Source: Megasphaera sp. NM10 (GTDB lineage: Bacteria; Bacillota; Negativicutes; Veillonellales; Megasphaeraceae). From it: a stretch of DNA of 64,000 nucleotides. The notes beneath the pieces are model-generated. The model was given only the letters and a program-made list of their open reading frames with translations. It did not search any database and was not told where the DNA came from. Below, piece by piece: positions 1-8,740 of this stretch. Position 1 is the stretch's first letter. Each line of letters starts with the position of its first letter. The DNA lies in assembly GCF_000417505.1 (NCBI RefSeq), contig NZ_APHY01000020.1, forward strand, positions 1 through 64,000, in the 5' to 3' direction. The position numbers and the translations under genes were made by a program.

Positions 1-376
1 GCAACAAGGTCCGGGCATGCCGCCATATGATGAGAACGGAAACGGGCGATAGTCGCATGATCGGGAACGGTTTCCCTTCCAGCAGATATTGGAAATTCAA
101 ATCTCTCCGGCAAGCCGATTCAATACGACGGGAACTGAAAATCTGGTTCATGCTGGCATAAATAACGATGGCCAGTAACTGGCGTGGTGAAGCCTGATTT
201 TTCTCGATACGAGAATACGTCTGGTACAGCGGTGATAAATCCATCCTTTCTATGAGCAGCTTCACTAACCGCACGGGATCGTCATCCGGAATCTGAAATG
301 AAATATTCAAGGGAAGTGATAGTTGATAAGGCGCTTCCCATATTGTATAATTGACATGCGTATTTAGTGTCGTCAT
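1..376 (-). pseudogene. IS1182-type transposase, N-terminal fragment, frameshifted
   Basis: The gene reads leftward from an ATG at 374-376 and runs off the window edge. The first part contains SPLYQTYSRIEKNQASPRQL and ASMNQIFSSRRIESACRRD. These resemble the helical N-terminal domain (DUF772/InsH-N) of IS1182-group DDE transposases. After LEGKP the frame is lost. One base out of phase, the sequence continues as VPDHATIARFRSHHMAACPD, which is the expected continuation of the family. One base therefore appears to be missing near positions 76-82. No catalytic DDE residues lie inside the window. It could be a dead insertion-sequence copy, or an intact one with a consensus error. Confidence 0.8.
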
Positions 377-393
377 AACTCTATTTTACGCGC

Positions 394-430
394 AATCCCG
401 GGCTTTTTACAGTCCGGGATTTGTTTTTTT
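394..430 (+). terminator. Hairpin with T-run at the edge of the IS fragment
   Basis: Arms AATCCCGG (394-401) and CCGGGATT (414-421) are followed by a T-run at 424-430. The hairpin lies just upstream of the transposase start, so on that strand it sits between outside sequence and the gene. Insertion sequences often carry such end structures to block read-through from outside. That role is inferred. Confidence 0.6.
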
Positions 431-681
431 CAGATTTTTTTGTTCAGCCCTAATGGATACGGCTGCCTGGCCCCTGGCGGGTGACATTGCGGGAACGACC
501 TCGGTCCGGCGCGGTCCGGGTAGGCCGTGCCGGATGCCGTGCGTGCTATTTGCGTCCGGCGTGCTGCTTTGTTTGAGCGCAGCGAGTTTCAGCACGCCAG
601 CAAATGGCACTCTCGGCAAGAGGAGTGGAGCACGCGAACCAGCTAGGGGCCAGGTGGCCGATGCCAACCTCTTCAGAAGAA

Positions 682-730
682 TCCCTCAGACCGCCGTTGG
701 CGGCCAGCTCCCCTTCACAGGGGAGCCTTT
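682..730. repeat. Short double-hairpin repeat, copy 1
   Basis: Contains GACCGCCGTTGGCGGCC followed by GCTCCCCTTCACAGGGGAGC, two adjacent hairpins of the family also found at 8417, 12404, 12481, 12536, 12989, 13044, 15751, 34899 and 43388. Confidence 0.8.
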
Positions 731-754
731 TGGTCGCTCCTGCGCCTGATTTCC

Positions 755-790
755 AGAGTCTATTGCGGCAAAGCCGCTTCTGAGTCCGAG
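755..790. repeat. 33-bp palindromic repeat, copy 1
   Basis: GAGTCTATTGCGGC, a short loop and GCCGCTTCTGAGTCCGAG. A second copy in inverted orientation lies at 12344-12380 with the same ends GAGTCT and GAGTCCGAG. Confidence 0.65.
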
Positions 791-843
791 CAAACCGTCC
801 ACGAAGAACGACCATAAAGCTATGATGTTTTTGCATACATAAA

Positions 844-882
844 AAGAGCCTGTGCACGATTACGTGCGACAGGCCCTTTTTT
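844..882 (-). terminator. Terminator of the M20 hydrolase operon
   Basis: On the minus strand, GGGCCTGTCGCACGT pairs with CGTGCACAGGCTC and is followed by a T-run. It lies directly downstream of the hydrolase stop codon. The stem has the CGCAC/GTGC core shared by many terminators in this window. Confidence 0.8.
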
Positions 883-883
883 T

Positions 884-2143
884 TCATATATTCCGTGCGA
901 CGAGTTTTTCGAGTGGTTCGTCTGGCCGCTGGAAGGGGATATCCGGTTTTTCTGCCAGGTAATCCAGGGCAAAGCCCAGGCAGGTGGCAGCGCCGTAGGT
1001 CAGGCCGTCTTCGTCGAGGTCGAATTCCGGCGTGTGGTGATTGGCACCGCATCCTTTTTCTTTGTTTTCGATGCCCGTAAAGGTCAGGACGCCGGGATAG
1101 AGGCGGGACGTGATGGCAAAAGTTTCCGAAGCCATCCAGGGTGTGCAGTCCGTCAGGGCGTCGGCGCCTATGTACTTTTCGACGGCTTTTTCGGCGATGG
1201 CCACGCAGACCGGGTTGTTCTGGACTTCAAAGAGCGGCTCCGGCATGTGCAGGATGTCGTAACGGCAGTCATAGGTCTGGCAGGCATTGGCCAGGATGCG
1301 CTTGAATTCTTCGTAGAAGCGCCTGCCTGCATGGTCGTAGCTGAAGAAGCGGCACGTACCGGCAAAGGTCAGGCTGTTGGGGATGACGTTGAGGACGTCG
1401 CCACTGTGCAGGCTGCCGATGGAGAAGGTCAGACATTCTTTCGGCGGGACGGCCCGCATCCGCAGGGCCTGCATGTTGCCGTAGAAGTCGTGGAAACAGT
1501 CGATAGGGCTTTCAGCCAGGTCCGGCCGGGAGCCGTGGCCGCCGTGGCCGTCGATGCGGATTTCAAAGCCGAAGCCGCCGGCCATGGGCGCGTCGTGGCA
1601 GACAGAGACTTTGCCTGCCGGGATGTCCCAGCGGACGTGGGTCGCATAGCAGGCGTCGATATGCCAGGGGCTTTCTGTTTCCAAATAGCGCAGGAGATAT
1701 TCCAGAGGGCCCGATTCTTCTTCGCCCCGTTCAAACATCAAGACGACGGTTCCGTCCCACTGGTCTTTCCAGCGCTGGAGGCATTTTGCAGCCATGAGCT
1801 GCATGGCCATATGGCCGTCGTGACCGCAGGCGTGCATGACGCCGTGATTCTGAGAGCGGCAGACGCGCGGGCACGATAAATTCCGTTCGCCTTCTTCAAT
1901 GGGCAGGGCATCGACGTCAGCCCGTAAGAGCAGCGTCTTGCCAGGGCCTTTGCCGTCAATCCAGGCGATGAGGCCGCCCTTGTCGACCAGGCGGTAAGAA
2001 ATGCCATATTCCTCCAGCTTTTTGGCAATATAGGCCAGGGTCTGGTCTTCCTTTTTGGACAGTTCCGGATGTTCGTGGAAATGGCGGCGCAAGGCGACGA
2101 GTTCACCTTGTTCTTTGCGTACTTCTTCGAGAATATCGATCAT
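884..2143 (-). CDS. M20 family amidohydrolase / aminoacylase
   Basis: A 419-residue metal-dependent hydrolase of the M20D (amidohydrolase, hippurate-hydrolase-like) family. Enzymes of this family release amino acids or acyl groups from N-acyl or amide substrates in the cytoplasm. Visible motifs are HFHEHPELS near residue 21, RADVDALP at 74-81, HACGHDGH at 104-111, a Glu cluster at 141-143 and ATHV near 168, which supply the usual metal and catalytic ligands. The ATG at 2143 is chosen over an in-frame start ten codons upstream because AGAGGGGG lies at ribosome-site distance. It follows cobO with 19 bases between them, so both are probably one transcript. The substrate cannot be told. Confidence 0.9.
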   Translation of the reverse strand: MIDILEEVRKEQGELVALRRHFHEHPELSKKEDQTLAYIAKKLEEYGISYRLVDKGGLIAWIDGKGPGKTLLLRADVDALPIEEGERNLSCPRVCRSQNHGVMHACGHDGHMAMQLMAAKCLQRWKDQWDGTVVLMFERGEEESGPLEYLLRYLETESPWHIDACYATHVRWDIPAGKVSVCHDAPMAGGFGFEIRIDGHGGHGSRPDLAESPIDCFHDFYGNMQALRMRAVPPKECLTFSIGSLHSGDVLNVIPNSLTFAGTCRFFSYDHAGRRFYEEFKRILANACQTYDCRYDILHMPEPLFEVQNNPVCVAIAEKAVEKYIGADALTDCTPWMASETFAITSRLYPGVLTFTGIENKEKGCGANHHTPEFDLDEDGLTYGAATCLGFALDYLAEKPDIPFQRPDEPLEKLVARNI

Positions 2144-2162
2144 CTTTGCTTCCCCCTCTGTG

Positions 2163-2690
2163 TTATTCTTCAATCCCTATGCGGGCGGCAAGGCCCCGGT
2201 CAAAGGGATGCTTGATTTTCTTGATTTCTGAGACGTAATCGGCCAAGTCCAGGAGGGCCGGACTGGGGTCGCGGCCAGTCAGGACGACTTCCGTATGGGC
2301 CGGTTTGTCCTTTAAGAAATCGAGGACCTGCTCTTCCGGGACGAGGCCCAGGGCGCAGGCGCCGACGAGTTCGTCGCAGACGGCCAGGTCGGGATGGTGC
2401 ATTTCGCAGAAGTCCCGGACTTTTTGCAACAATGCCGTCTGGGCCTCACAGGTGGCCTGTTTTTCGGCGTCAGTCATCTGAAAGGTGAATTTCAGGATGG
2501 CTTTGCCCCGCAGGACCGTGACCTGCGGCAGGGCCTTGAGAGACTCCAGCTCGCCTGTCGGCCGGCCCTTGAGGAACTGGGCGAAAAGAATCTTGCCGCC
2601 CCGGCCGGCACAGCGCAGGACCAGGCCCAGCGAGGCCGTCGTCTTGCCCTTGCCGTCGCCGCAATATATATGTATTAAGCCTGTATCCAT
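2163..2690 (-). CDS. cobO: Cob(I)yrinic acid a,c-diamide adenosyltransferase (CobO/BtuR)
   Basis: A 175-residue corrinoid adenosyltransferase that transfers the adenosyl group of ATP to Co(I) corrinoid, giving the coenzyme form. The N-terminal P-loop GDGKGKTTAS (about residues 11-20) and the conserved LFAQFLKGRPTGE stretch identify the family. Two adjacent ATGs (2691-2693 and 2688-2690) lie behind GAGAGGTGAT. The second has better spacing, but the first is possible and adds one Met; a longer form would start at 2705. The other corrinoid genes of the window (cobU, cobS, cobC-like) lie 16 kb away. No cobalamin riboswitch is apparent upstream. Confidence 0.92.
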   Translation of the reverse strand: MDTGLIHIYCGDGKGKTTASLGLVLRCAGRGGKILFAQFLKGRPTGELESLKALPQVTVLRGKAILKFTFQMTDAEKQATCEAQTALLQKVRDFCEMHHPDLAVCDELVGACALGLVPEEQVLDFLKDKPAHTEVVLTGRDPSPALLDLADYVSEIKKIKHPFDRGLAARIGIEE

Positions 2691-2732
2691 CATATCACCT
2701 CTCATTAACTGTTAGTCATTCACTATACTGTG

Positions 2733-2760
2733 GCGGGCGCCCCACGTGGGCGCCCCTACG
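2733..2760. repeat. Single hairpin of the CACGTG double-hairpin family
   Basis: GGGCGCCC (2735-2742), loop CACGT, GGGCGCCC (2748-2755), then CTAC. This is one end only of the element seen in full at 52060, 58911 and 60454. Confidence 0.75.
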
Positions 2761-2866
2761 GGGGTTATTATACCATAATCAAAAAATGGCAGGTAGTGGT
2801 CAGGCCCATCCATTCGTGATATAATATAACATCAGTTAATTTTTTTTAGAAAGGAAGGCCGGGAAG

Positions 2867-4297
2867 ATGGAAGAACGAGCCCGACAGCTATTGACAGCTT
2901 TAGAGGATGCAGGCTTTGAAGCCTATGTCGTCGGCGGTGCCGTGCGCGACCTGCTTATGGGAAAAGAACCGCACGACTATGATATCGCCACCTCTGCCCG
3001 GCCTGATGATATCCGGGCCGTCGCCGCCAAAGAGGACTGGCACACCGTCGAGATCCACGGCGAAGCCTTTGGCATCGTCGTCGTCGTCATTGCCGGCCAG
3101 ACCTTTGAAGTCGCGACTTTCCGCGGCGAAGCCTATGGCGAGGACAGCCACCGGCCGGATACGGTCTGGTATGCTGATACATTGCGCGAAGATGTCCTGC
3201 GCCGTGATTTCACCGTCAACGCCATGGCCATGGATTGCCGCGGCGATATTTACGACTACGTCGGCGGTCAGAAGGATTTGCGCAGGAAACGGCTGGTCAC
3301 CGTCGGCAATCCGGTCCGCCGCTTCCAGGAAGATGCCCTGCGTCTGTTTCGGGCCTGCCGCTTTGCGGGACAGCTCGATTTCATGGCCTCGAAAGATCTC
3401 GTCAAAGCCATGCCCCAGGCCTTTGGCCGCGTCCCCGGCCTATCCCTGGAACGAGTCGTCAACGAAATGGACCGCCTCATGGTCACGCCGGCGGCGTACC
3501 GGGGACTGGACATCCTCGTCCGCACCGGCCTCGGCGCCTGCTCGTGCCGCCAGAAGGTGAACGGCTGTTATGAAGCTGTCCCCATCCTGCCGGAATTGAG
3601 TCATCTGCCCGACACGCCGCAGTCGAAACCGTTCCATCTCTTCGATGCCTGGGTACACACCCTGGCGACCGTCGCCAACACGCCGCCGGATCTGACCATC
3701 CGATATGCGGCGTTGTTTCACGATGTCGCCAAAGGCCTACCCGGTATCCGCGGCGTCCATAAGGGCCGCTATACCGATTACGGCCACGATGCCAAGGGCG
3801 CAGAACTGGCCGAAGCCATCCTGCTGCGCTGGCACAAGAAACCGGCCTTTGCCCAGCGCGTGGCCTGGCTGGTCAAGACGCATATGAAATTCCATTTCTT
3901 TGCCAATACGGCCGAAGGCGACGTCGAGAAATGGCTTCGCCATGAAGCCCTCGATGGCCCTTTCCATCGGACAGAAGAACTAGTCGAAGCCGTCGGCCAG
4001 GCTACGGCTGTGGCCTGCGGCGATATTTTAGGCTGCGGCCATGCCGACGCCAGCACAGAAGGGACGGAATCCTTCGGGGCCTATATGGCCATGCTGGCTG
4101 AGGCCATGCCAGTCAGTACCAAGGACCTGCACTACGACCGACGGATTCCCGATGCGTGCGGCCGCCGTACAGGCGACTGCCTGCGGATCCTCTTGAAGCG
4201 GGTCCAGAACCAGGACCTGGAAAATGAGGCTGATGTACTGGCCGATGCAGCCCGGCGCTGGATGAAGCGCCATGAAGGGGAAGGGCATCATGAATAA
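2867..4297 (+). CDS. cca: CCA tRNA nucleotidyltransferase with HD domain
   Basis: A 476-residue class II tRNA nucleotidyltransferase that builds or repairs the 3' CCA end of tRNAs. GGAVRDLLMG (23-32) and DYD (37-39) form the nucleotidyltransferase active site. RRDFTVNAMA (112-121) and EDALRLFRACRFA (155-167) are the ATP/CTP-selecting and template motifs. ALFHDVAKG places an HD phosphohydrolase signature at 285-286 in the C-terminal third. A purine-rich site (AGAAAGGAAGG) precedes the ATG. The gene overlaps the next one by 8 bases. Whether it adds C, A or both depends on a second enzyme not in view. Confidence 0.93.
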   Translation: MEERARQLLTALEDAGFEAYVVGGAVRDLLMGKEPHDYDIATSARPDDIRAVAAKEDWHTVEIHGEAFGIVVVVIAGQTFEVATFRGEAYGEDSHRPDTVWYADTLREDVLRRDFTVNAMAMDCRGDIYDYVGGQKDLRRKRLVTVGNPVRRFQEDALRLFRACRFAGQLDFMASKDLVKAMPQAFGRVPGLSLERVVNEMDRLMVTPAAYRGLDILVRTGLGACSCRQKVNGCYEAVPILPELSHLPDTPQSKPFHLFDAWVHTLATVANTPPDLTIRYAALFHDVAKGLPGIRGVHKGRYTDYGHDAKGAELAEAILLRWHKKPAFAQRVAWLVKTHMKFHFFANTAEGDVEKWLRHEALDGPFHRTEELVEAVGQATAVACGDILGCGHADASTEGTESFGAYMAMLAEAMPVSTKDLHYDRRIPDACGRRTGDCLRILLKRVQNQDLENEADVLADAARRWMKRHEGEGHHE

Positions 4298-6266
4298 AAA
4301 TGAAAAGAACCTGACCCATCGCATTTGCAGCCGCATGGTCATTTGCATGGCTATTTTGGCGGCTATCGGCTTTGGCACCGTTACCCGCTTGTTTATAGAG
4401 CAAGTCATCCATCATGACAAAAACGTGGCCTCTGCCCAGGAACAGAGTCAGATTGAACGGAACCTGCAATCGCCGCGGGGCATGATACTCGACCGCAATG
4501 GCAAGGTCCTGGCCATCAGCGAGATGTCCAAGTCACTCTATGCCGACCCGACCATGCTCAATGAAGACCCGGCCATGGTAGCCGATTTACTGGCGCCTTA
4601 TCTCCGCATCTCGAAGGATGAAATTGAACGGCGCCTGAAAGAAGATACGGCCTTCGTCTGGCTCGACCGCCAGATGGACCACGAAAAATATGAAGCCGTC
4701 GAATCGCTCATCAAGGAAGACAAGCTGCACGGCCTGGCTTTCCGCGATGAAAACCGCCGTTTCTATCCGAACGGTTCGATGGCTGCCCAGGTCATCGGTT
4801 TTGTCGGTGAAAATGACCACGGCCTGGAAGGCCTGGAAATGATGCTGGACGATGAAATCCGCGGCAGCAAACAGACTTTCCGCCTGCAGACCGATAACCA
4901 TAACATCCCTGTCTTTTCGTCAGCCCTGGAACGGATCCTGCCCAACAAGGAACGGTCCGTCTGCCTGACTTTGGACAGTACCATCCAGTACGTCGCCGAA
5001 AAGGGCCTGGACGGCATCATGGCCCGCAGTCATCCTCAAGGTGCATCCATTATCGTCATGAATCCCAAGACCGGTGAGATATTGGCTATGGCCAGCCGGC
5101 CTACGTATGATCCCAATGATTACAGTAAGGGAAATAAAGAAGCTTACAAGAACCGGGCTGTCGTCAACGTCTACGAACCGGGGTCGACCTTCAAGCCCCT
5201 CATGGCCGCTGCCGCCCTGGATTCGGGGAAATGGCACATCGGCGATGTCTATCACGACACGGGTTCTGTCCACGTCGCCGACCGGACGATTTACAACTGG
5301 GACCACAAGGGCATGGGCGACGTGACCTTGCGGGAAATCATCATGTATTCCATCAATACCGGCATGGCCCATGTTGCCGTGACGACAGGCGGCAAGACGC
5401 TGACCGATTACGCCCGCCGCTTTGGCTTTGGGACGATTACGGGCATCGAATTGTCCGGTGAACAAGAGGGCATCCTGTTCGATCCCGATAAGATGTCCAT
5501 CGTCGATACAGCCACGATGGGCATTGGTCAGAGCGTCGCCGTCACGCCCCTTCAGATGGTACAGGCCTTCAGTGCCATCGCCAATGAAGGCCACATGATG
5601 AAACCTTTCCTGGTCAAGGAAATCGATAATCCTGACGGTTCCATTTATAAAAAGACAGAACCGACAGAAGTAAGGCAGCCCATCAATGCCGGTACGGCTG
5701 AAACGATTAGCAAGTTCATGGGCGAAGAAGTCGCTATCGGCGGCGGCCAGAGCGCCAAAATCGAAGGCTATCGCTTTGGCGGCAAGACCGGCACGGCCCA
5801 GAAGAAGACCGAAGACAGCACGGGCTACGCCGAAGGCCAGTATGTCGGCTCCTTCATCGGCTTTGGTCCCTTGGAAGACCCGCAGTTCCTGGTCCTCATC
5901 GTCGTCGATGACCCGCAGGGCGTCTATTACGGCGCCCAGGTCGCTGCGCCGGTCTTCAAGGAAATGATGACCGAAATCGTCCGCATGAAAGGCATCCGTC
6001 CGACGGAAGCGATGGACCAGAAACCGCTGGGTTCCGTCGTCATGACGCCGGCTCATGCCATTCCGCCCGTCCATATTTCCAGTGATGGCGTCCTCATGCC
6101 GTCTTTCATCGGCTGGAGTACGAGGGAAGTCAACGACTGGCTCAATGAAGCGGGCTTAGGCTTTATCCCCAAGGGGATGGGGAAGGCCATCCAGCAATCG
6201 CCGCAGGCGGGCAGTTATGCACCGCAGGGCAGTAATGTCACCGTTATTTTCAAACGGAATCCATAG
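4290..6266 (+). CDS. Class B penicillin-binding protein with PASTA domain (FtsI/SpoVD type)
   Basis: A 658-residue transpeptidase that crosslinks septal peptidoglycan. It has one N-terminal membrane segment (about 14-36) and a periplasmic dimerisation domain starting near SPRGMILDRNG (61-71). The catalytic motifs are STFK (Ser299, Lys302), SIN (354-356) and KTG (499-501), and one PASTA domain occupies about 595-658. The start at 4290 is preferred to 4272 because GAAGGGGAAGGG precedes it. It overlaps the end of cca, which suggests coupling. Length and the PASTA domain match Firmicutes FtsI/SpoVD rather than proteobacterial FtsI. No mra or mur genes are adjacent. Confidence 0.92.
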   Translation: MNKNEKNLTHRICSRMVICMAILAAIGFGTVTRLFIEQVIHHDKNVASAQEQSQIERNLQSPRGMILDRNGKVLAISEMSKSLYADPTMLNEDPAMVADLLAPYLRISKDEIERRLKEDTAFVWLDRQMDHEKYEAVESLIKEDKLHGLAFRDENRRFYPNGSMAAQVIGFVGENDHGLEGLEMMLDDEIRGSKQTFRLQTDNHNIPVFSSALERILPNKERSVCLTLDSTIQYVAEKGLDGIMARSHPQGASIIVMNPKTGEILAMASRPTYDPNDYSKGNKEAYKNRAVVNVYEPGSTFKPLMAAAALDSGKWHIGDVYHDTGSVHVADRTIYNWDHKGMGDVTLREIIMYSINTGMAHVAVTTGGKTLTDYARRFGFGTITGIELSGEQEGILFDPDKMSIVDTATMGIGQSVAVTPLQMVQAFSAIANEGHMMKPFLVKEIDNPDGSIYKKTEPTEVRQPINAGTAETISKFMGEEVAIGGGQSAKIEGYRFGGKTGTAQKKTEDSTGYAEGQYVGSFIGFGPLEDPQFLVLIVVDDPQGVYYGAQVAAPVFKEMMTEIVRMKGIRPTEAMDQKPLGSVVMTPAHAIPPVHISSDGVLMPSFIGWSTREVNDWLNEAGLGFIPKGMGKAIQQSPQAGSYAPQGSNVTVIFKRNP

Positions 6267-6286
6267 AATAACAGGGGGAACTAGTT

Positions 6287-7138
6287 ATGCAATTACTCAA
6301 CGGCCGGGAAGTGGCCGCATTTCATCGCGAACGGGTGGAACGCCGCCTGGCCGATATCCAGGAAGAACTCCATATCCAGCCGGAACTGGCCATCATCCTC
6401 GTCGGGGATGATGCGCCGTCGGCCATGTATGCCAGATCCATGCAGAAGACGGCCCGGGCCGTCGGCTTGAAGGCAGAAATCTATCAGAAACCGGATTCCA
6501 TCAGTGAAGTAGAGCTTTTATCGCTCATCGATAAGCTCAACGAACAGGCTTCTGTCTTCGGCATCCTGCCCATGATGCCCTTGCCGCGCCACTTGAACAG
6601 CCAGCGCATCATCGACTGCATCGACCCGAAGAAAGACGTCGATGGCCTGACCGATGTCAACATCGCCCATTTATATACGGGACGACCGGGGTTCGTGCCC
6701 TGTACACCGCGGGCAGTCATTGCCATCCTCGATTATTACCATATTTCTCTGAGTGGCAAGGATGTAGCCATCATCGGCCGCAGCAACGTCGTCGGGAAAC
6801 CGCTGGCTCAGCTCTGCCTGAACCGCAACGCCACGGTCACGCACTGTCATACGCGCACGAAAGACCTGAAAGCCGTCTGCCGCCGGGCAGACCTGGTCAT
6901 CGCCGCTGCCGGGAGAGCCGGCTTAGTGACAGGCGATATGATAAAACCCGGTGCTGTAGTCATCGACGTCGGCATCAACCGCGTCGATGGCAAGACTGTC
7001 GGCGACGTCGCTTTTGATGAAGCGGCCGCCGTGGCCGGGGCCGTGACACCCGTGCCGGGCGGTGTTGGCGCCGTGACGACGATGATGGTACTGGAAAACG
7101 TCGTCTGCGGCATCGCCCGGACAGAAACTATTTTATAA
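6287..7138 (+). CDS. folD: FolD: methylenetetrahydrofolate dehydrogenase, cyclohydrolase residues replaced
   Basis: A 283-residue FolD-family protein of normal length. The family oxidises 5,10-methylene-THF and hydrolyses methenyl-THF. The folate-site motifs DVDG (117-120) and PCTP and the NADP-site motif VVGKP are present, as is the C-terminal TPVPGGVGAVTT. However, Tyr48 is followed by ARSM where E. coli FolD has Tyr50-VASK, so the catalytic Lys54 position is Met52. The VQLPLP motif reads PMMPLP, so the Gln98 position is Met96. Both residues matter for cyclohydrolase chemistry in characterised enzymes. The protein may therefore be mainly a dehydrogenase. A GGGGG ribosome site precedes the ATG. 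Confidence 0.92.
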   Translation: MQLLNGREVAAFHRERVERRLADIQEELHIQPELAIILVGDDAPSAMYARSMQKTARAVGLKAEIYQKPDSISEVELLSLIDKLNEQASVFGILPMMPLPRHLNSQRIIDCIDPKKDVDGLTDVNIAHLYTGRPGFVPCTPRAVIAILDYYHISLSGKDVAIIGRSNVVGKPLAQLCLNRNATVTHCHTRTKDLKAVCRRADLVIAAAGRAGLVTGDMIKPGAVVIDVGINRVDGKTVGDVAFDEAAAVAGAVTPVPGGVGAVTTMMVLENVVCGIARTETIL

Positions 7139-7155
7139 AAGTGAGGGAGTAATCT

Positions 7156-8322
7156 ATGCATATCTTAGATAATTTCATGATTCATTATTTACGTCGCTTC
7201 GATAAACACTGCTTTACGGTACAACTTCACGACAAGACCTACATCATTGGCGAAGGCCAGCCGTTGTTCAACGTTATTATTCACAAAGACATTCCGAAAA
7301 AAGAATTGCTGGCGTCGACGTCGCTGGCACTGGGCGAAGCGTACATGCGCAAAGACGTCGAAATCCAAGGCGATTTGTTCACGGCTCTTCGCTGCTTCTT
7401 ATCCCAGACGAGCCAGTTCTCGCTGGATAAATCCTTGTTCAAACGCATCCTCTATCCGTCGGAATCGAAATCGGCTCAGAAGAAACAGGTTTCGTCCCAC
7501 TACGATCTGGGGAATGACTTCTATGCCAAATGGCTCGATCCGTCCATGAGCTATTCCTGCGCATACTTCAAGAATGAAGACGACAGCCTCGAACAGGCAC
7601 AGCATAATAAAGTCCATTACATCCTGGAAAAACTCTACCTCAAAGAAGGCATGACCCTCCTCGATATCGGCTGCGGCTGGGGCTATCTGCTTATCGAAGC
7701 TGCCAAGAAATATGGCGTCAAAGGCTATGGCTGCACACTCAGTAAAGAACAGTGGAAAAAAGGCCAGGAACGCATTGAAAAACTGGGCCTCCAGGACCTG
7801 GTACAGATCGACCTCATCGACTACCGTGACCTTGTCGCCGAAGGCCGTCAGTACGACCGCATCGTCAGCGTCGGCATGCTGGAACACGTCGGCCGCTCCA
7901 ATTATCCGCTGTACATGGAAACAGCCAGCCACCTCTTGAAGGACGGCGGCATGTTCCTCCTCCATTACATCAGCGGCCACGACGAAAGCATCGGCAACCC
8001 GTGGATGCGCAAATACATCTTCCCGGGCGGAACCTTGCCGTCGCTCCGCGAAATCGTCAGCCTCGCTTACGACGATGACTTCCAGGTCATCGACGTCGAA
8101 AGCCTGCGCCGCCATTACTATAAGACCCTCATGTGCTGGTTCAATAACTTCCAGAACGTCCGCGATGAAGTCATCGCTGCCCGCGGCGAAGAATTCGCCC
8201 GCATGTGGGACCTCTACCTCTGCGGCTGCGCCGTATCCTTCTACATCGGCAACATCGACATCCACCAGATCCTCATGACCAAAGGCACCAAGAACGACCT
8301 GCCCATGACCCGTTGGTACTAA
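7156..8322 (+). CDS. cfa: Cyclopropane-fatty-acyl-phospholipid synthase
   Basis: A 388-residue SAM-dependent enzyme that adds a methylene bridge to unsaturated acyl chains of membrane phospholipids. The N-terminal domain (about 1-100) resembles the lipid-binding part of Cfa. SHYDLGNDFY (114-123) and MSYSCAYF (131-138) are family signatures, and LDIGCGWGYL (169-178) is the SAM-binding loop. It follows folD by 17 bases with a GAGGGAG ribosome site, so it is probably in the same transcript. Hairpin repeats and a terminator follow. Confidence 0.93.
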   Translation: MHILDNFMIHYLRRFDKHCFTVQLHDKTYIIGEGQPLFNVIIHKDIPKKELLASTSLALGEAYMRKDVEIQGDLFTALRCFLSQTSQFSLDKSLFKRILYPSESKSAQKKQVSSHYDLGNDFYAKWLDPSMSYSCAYFKNEDDSLEQAQHNKVHYILEKLYLKEGMTLLDIGCGWGYLLIEAAKKYGVKGYGCTLSKEQWKKGQERIEKLGLQDLVQIDLIDYRDLVAEGRQYDRIVSVGMLEHVGRSNYPLYMETASHLLKDGGMFLLHYISGHDESIGNPWMRKYIFPGGTLPSLREIVSLAYDDDFQVIDVESLRRHYYKTLMCWFNNFQNVRDEVIAARGEEFARMWDLYLCGCAVSFYIGNIDIHQILMTKGTKNDLPMTRWY

Positions 8323-8349
8323 TGTAGTAGGGGACGCCCAAAGGGCGTC

Positions 8350-8405
8350 CCGCAGGTCGCAGGCCGCAGTTCGCAGTTCGCAGGCCGCAGGTCGCCGGTC
8401 GCAGG
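8350..8405. repeat. Heptamer array, 8 units
   Basis: Units GCAGGTC, GCAGGCC, GCAGTTC, GCAGTTC, GCAGGCC, GCAGGTC, GCCGGTC, GCAGGGA keep an exact 7-bp period. Confidence 0.85.
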
Positions 8406-8416
8406 GACGTCCCCGC

Positions 8417-8464
8417 GGCTCCCCTGATAGGGGAGCTGGCCGCCGAAGGCGGTCTGAGAGGTTG
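8417..8464. repeat. Short double-hairpin repeat, copy 2
   Basis: GGCTCCCCTGATAGGGGAGC followed by GGCCGCCGAAGGCGGTC, inverted relative to copies 1 and 8. Confidence 0.8.
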
Positions 8465-8502
8465 ATTTTCTATTCACTACAAACTGAAAATTTAATACTC
8501 CC

Positions 8503-8538
8503 AAAGAGACTGTCGCACATGCGGCAGTCTCTTTTTTT
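8503..8538 (+). terminator. Terminator upstream of nifJ
   Basis: AAAGAGACTGTCGCA pairs with TGCGGCAGTCTC, followed by seven T. A 3-unit heptamer remnant (8539-8562) adjoins it. Confidence 0.8.
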
Positions 8539-8634
8539 ACGAACCACGAGCCACGAACCACTTTCACTCTCCTATATACGCGTAAAACGTATAACCACAG
8601 CTGCTTTGATGATAAAATAGCATAAATAGTATGC

Positions 8635-8663
8635 TTGACTTTTATATCTACAACGGCTATACT
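8635..8663 (+). promoter_or_regulatory. Sigma-70-type promoter of nifJ
   Basis: TTGACT (8635-8640), 17-base spacer, TATACT (8658-8663). It leaves a leader of roughly 70 bases before the nifJ ATG. Confidence 0.8.
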
Positions 8664-8740
8664 AAAAGTACAGAAAGAGTTAAACGTTATACGAATCCGG
8701 ATGAATTATCTTTGAATAGTAGAAAAGGGGAGTGTCTCTT

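Larger units (their letters stand above)
431..843. other. Gene-free stretch with repeat copies
   Basis: I see no convincing gene here. Open frames on both strands lack ribosome sites and protein-like composition. The stretch holds one copy of the short double-hairpin repeat (682-730) and one of a 33-bp palindromic repeat (755-790). Confidence 0.6.
8323..8500. repeat. Composite repeat island after cfa
   Basis: From left to right: a hairpin GGGACGCCC-AAA-GGGCGTCCC (about 8328-8350), eight degenerate 7-bp units based on GCAGGTC (8350-8405), and one short double-hairpin repeat (8417-8464). No gene is seen. Confidence 0.75.

Noticed and set aside
2691-2866. Cobalamin riboswitch near cobO
   Set aside because: The spacer is short, lies on the correct side for cobO but contains no B12-box-like sequence, and holds a hairpin repeat instead.
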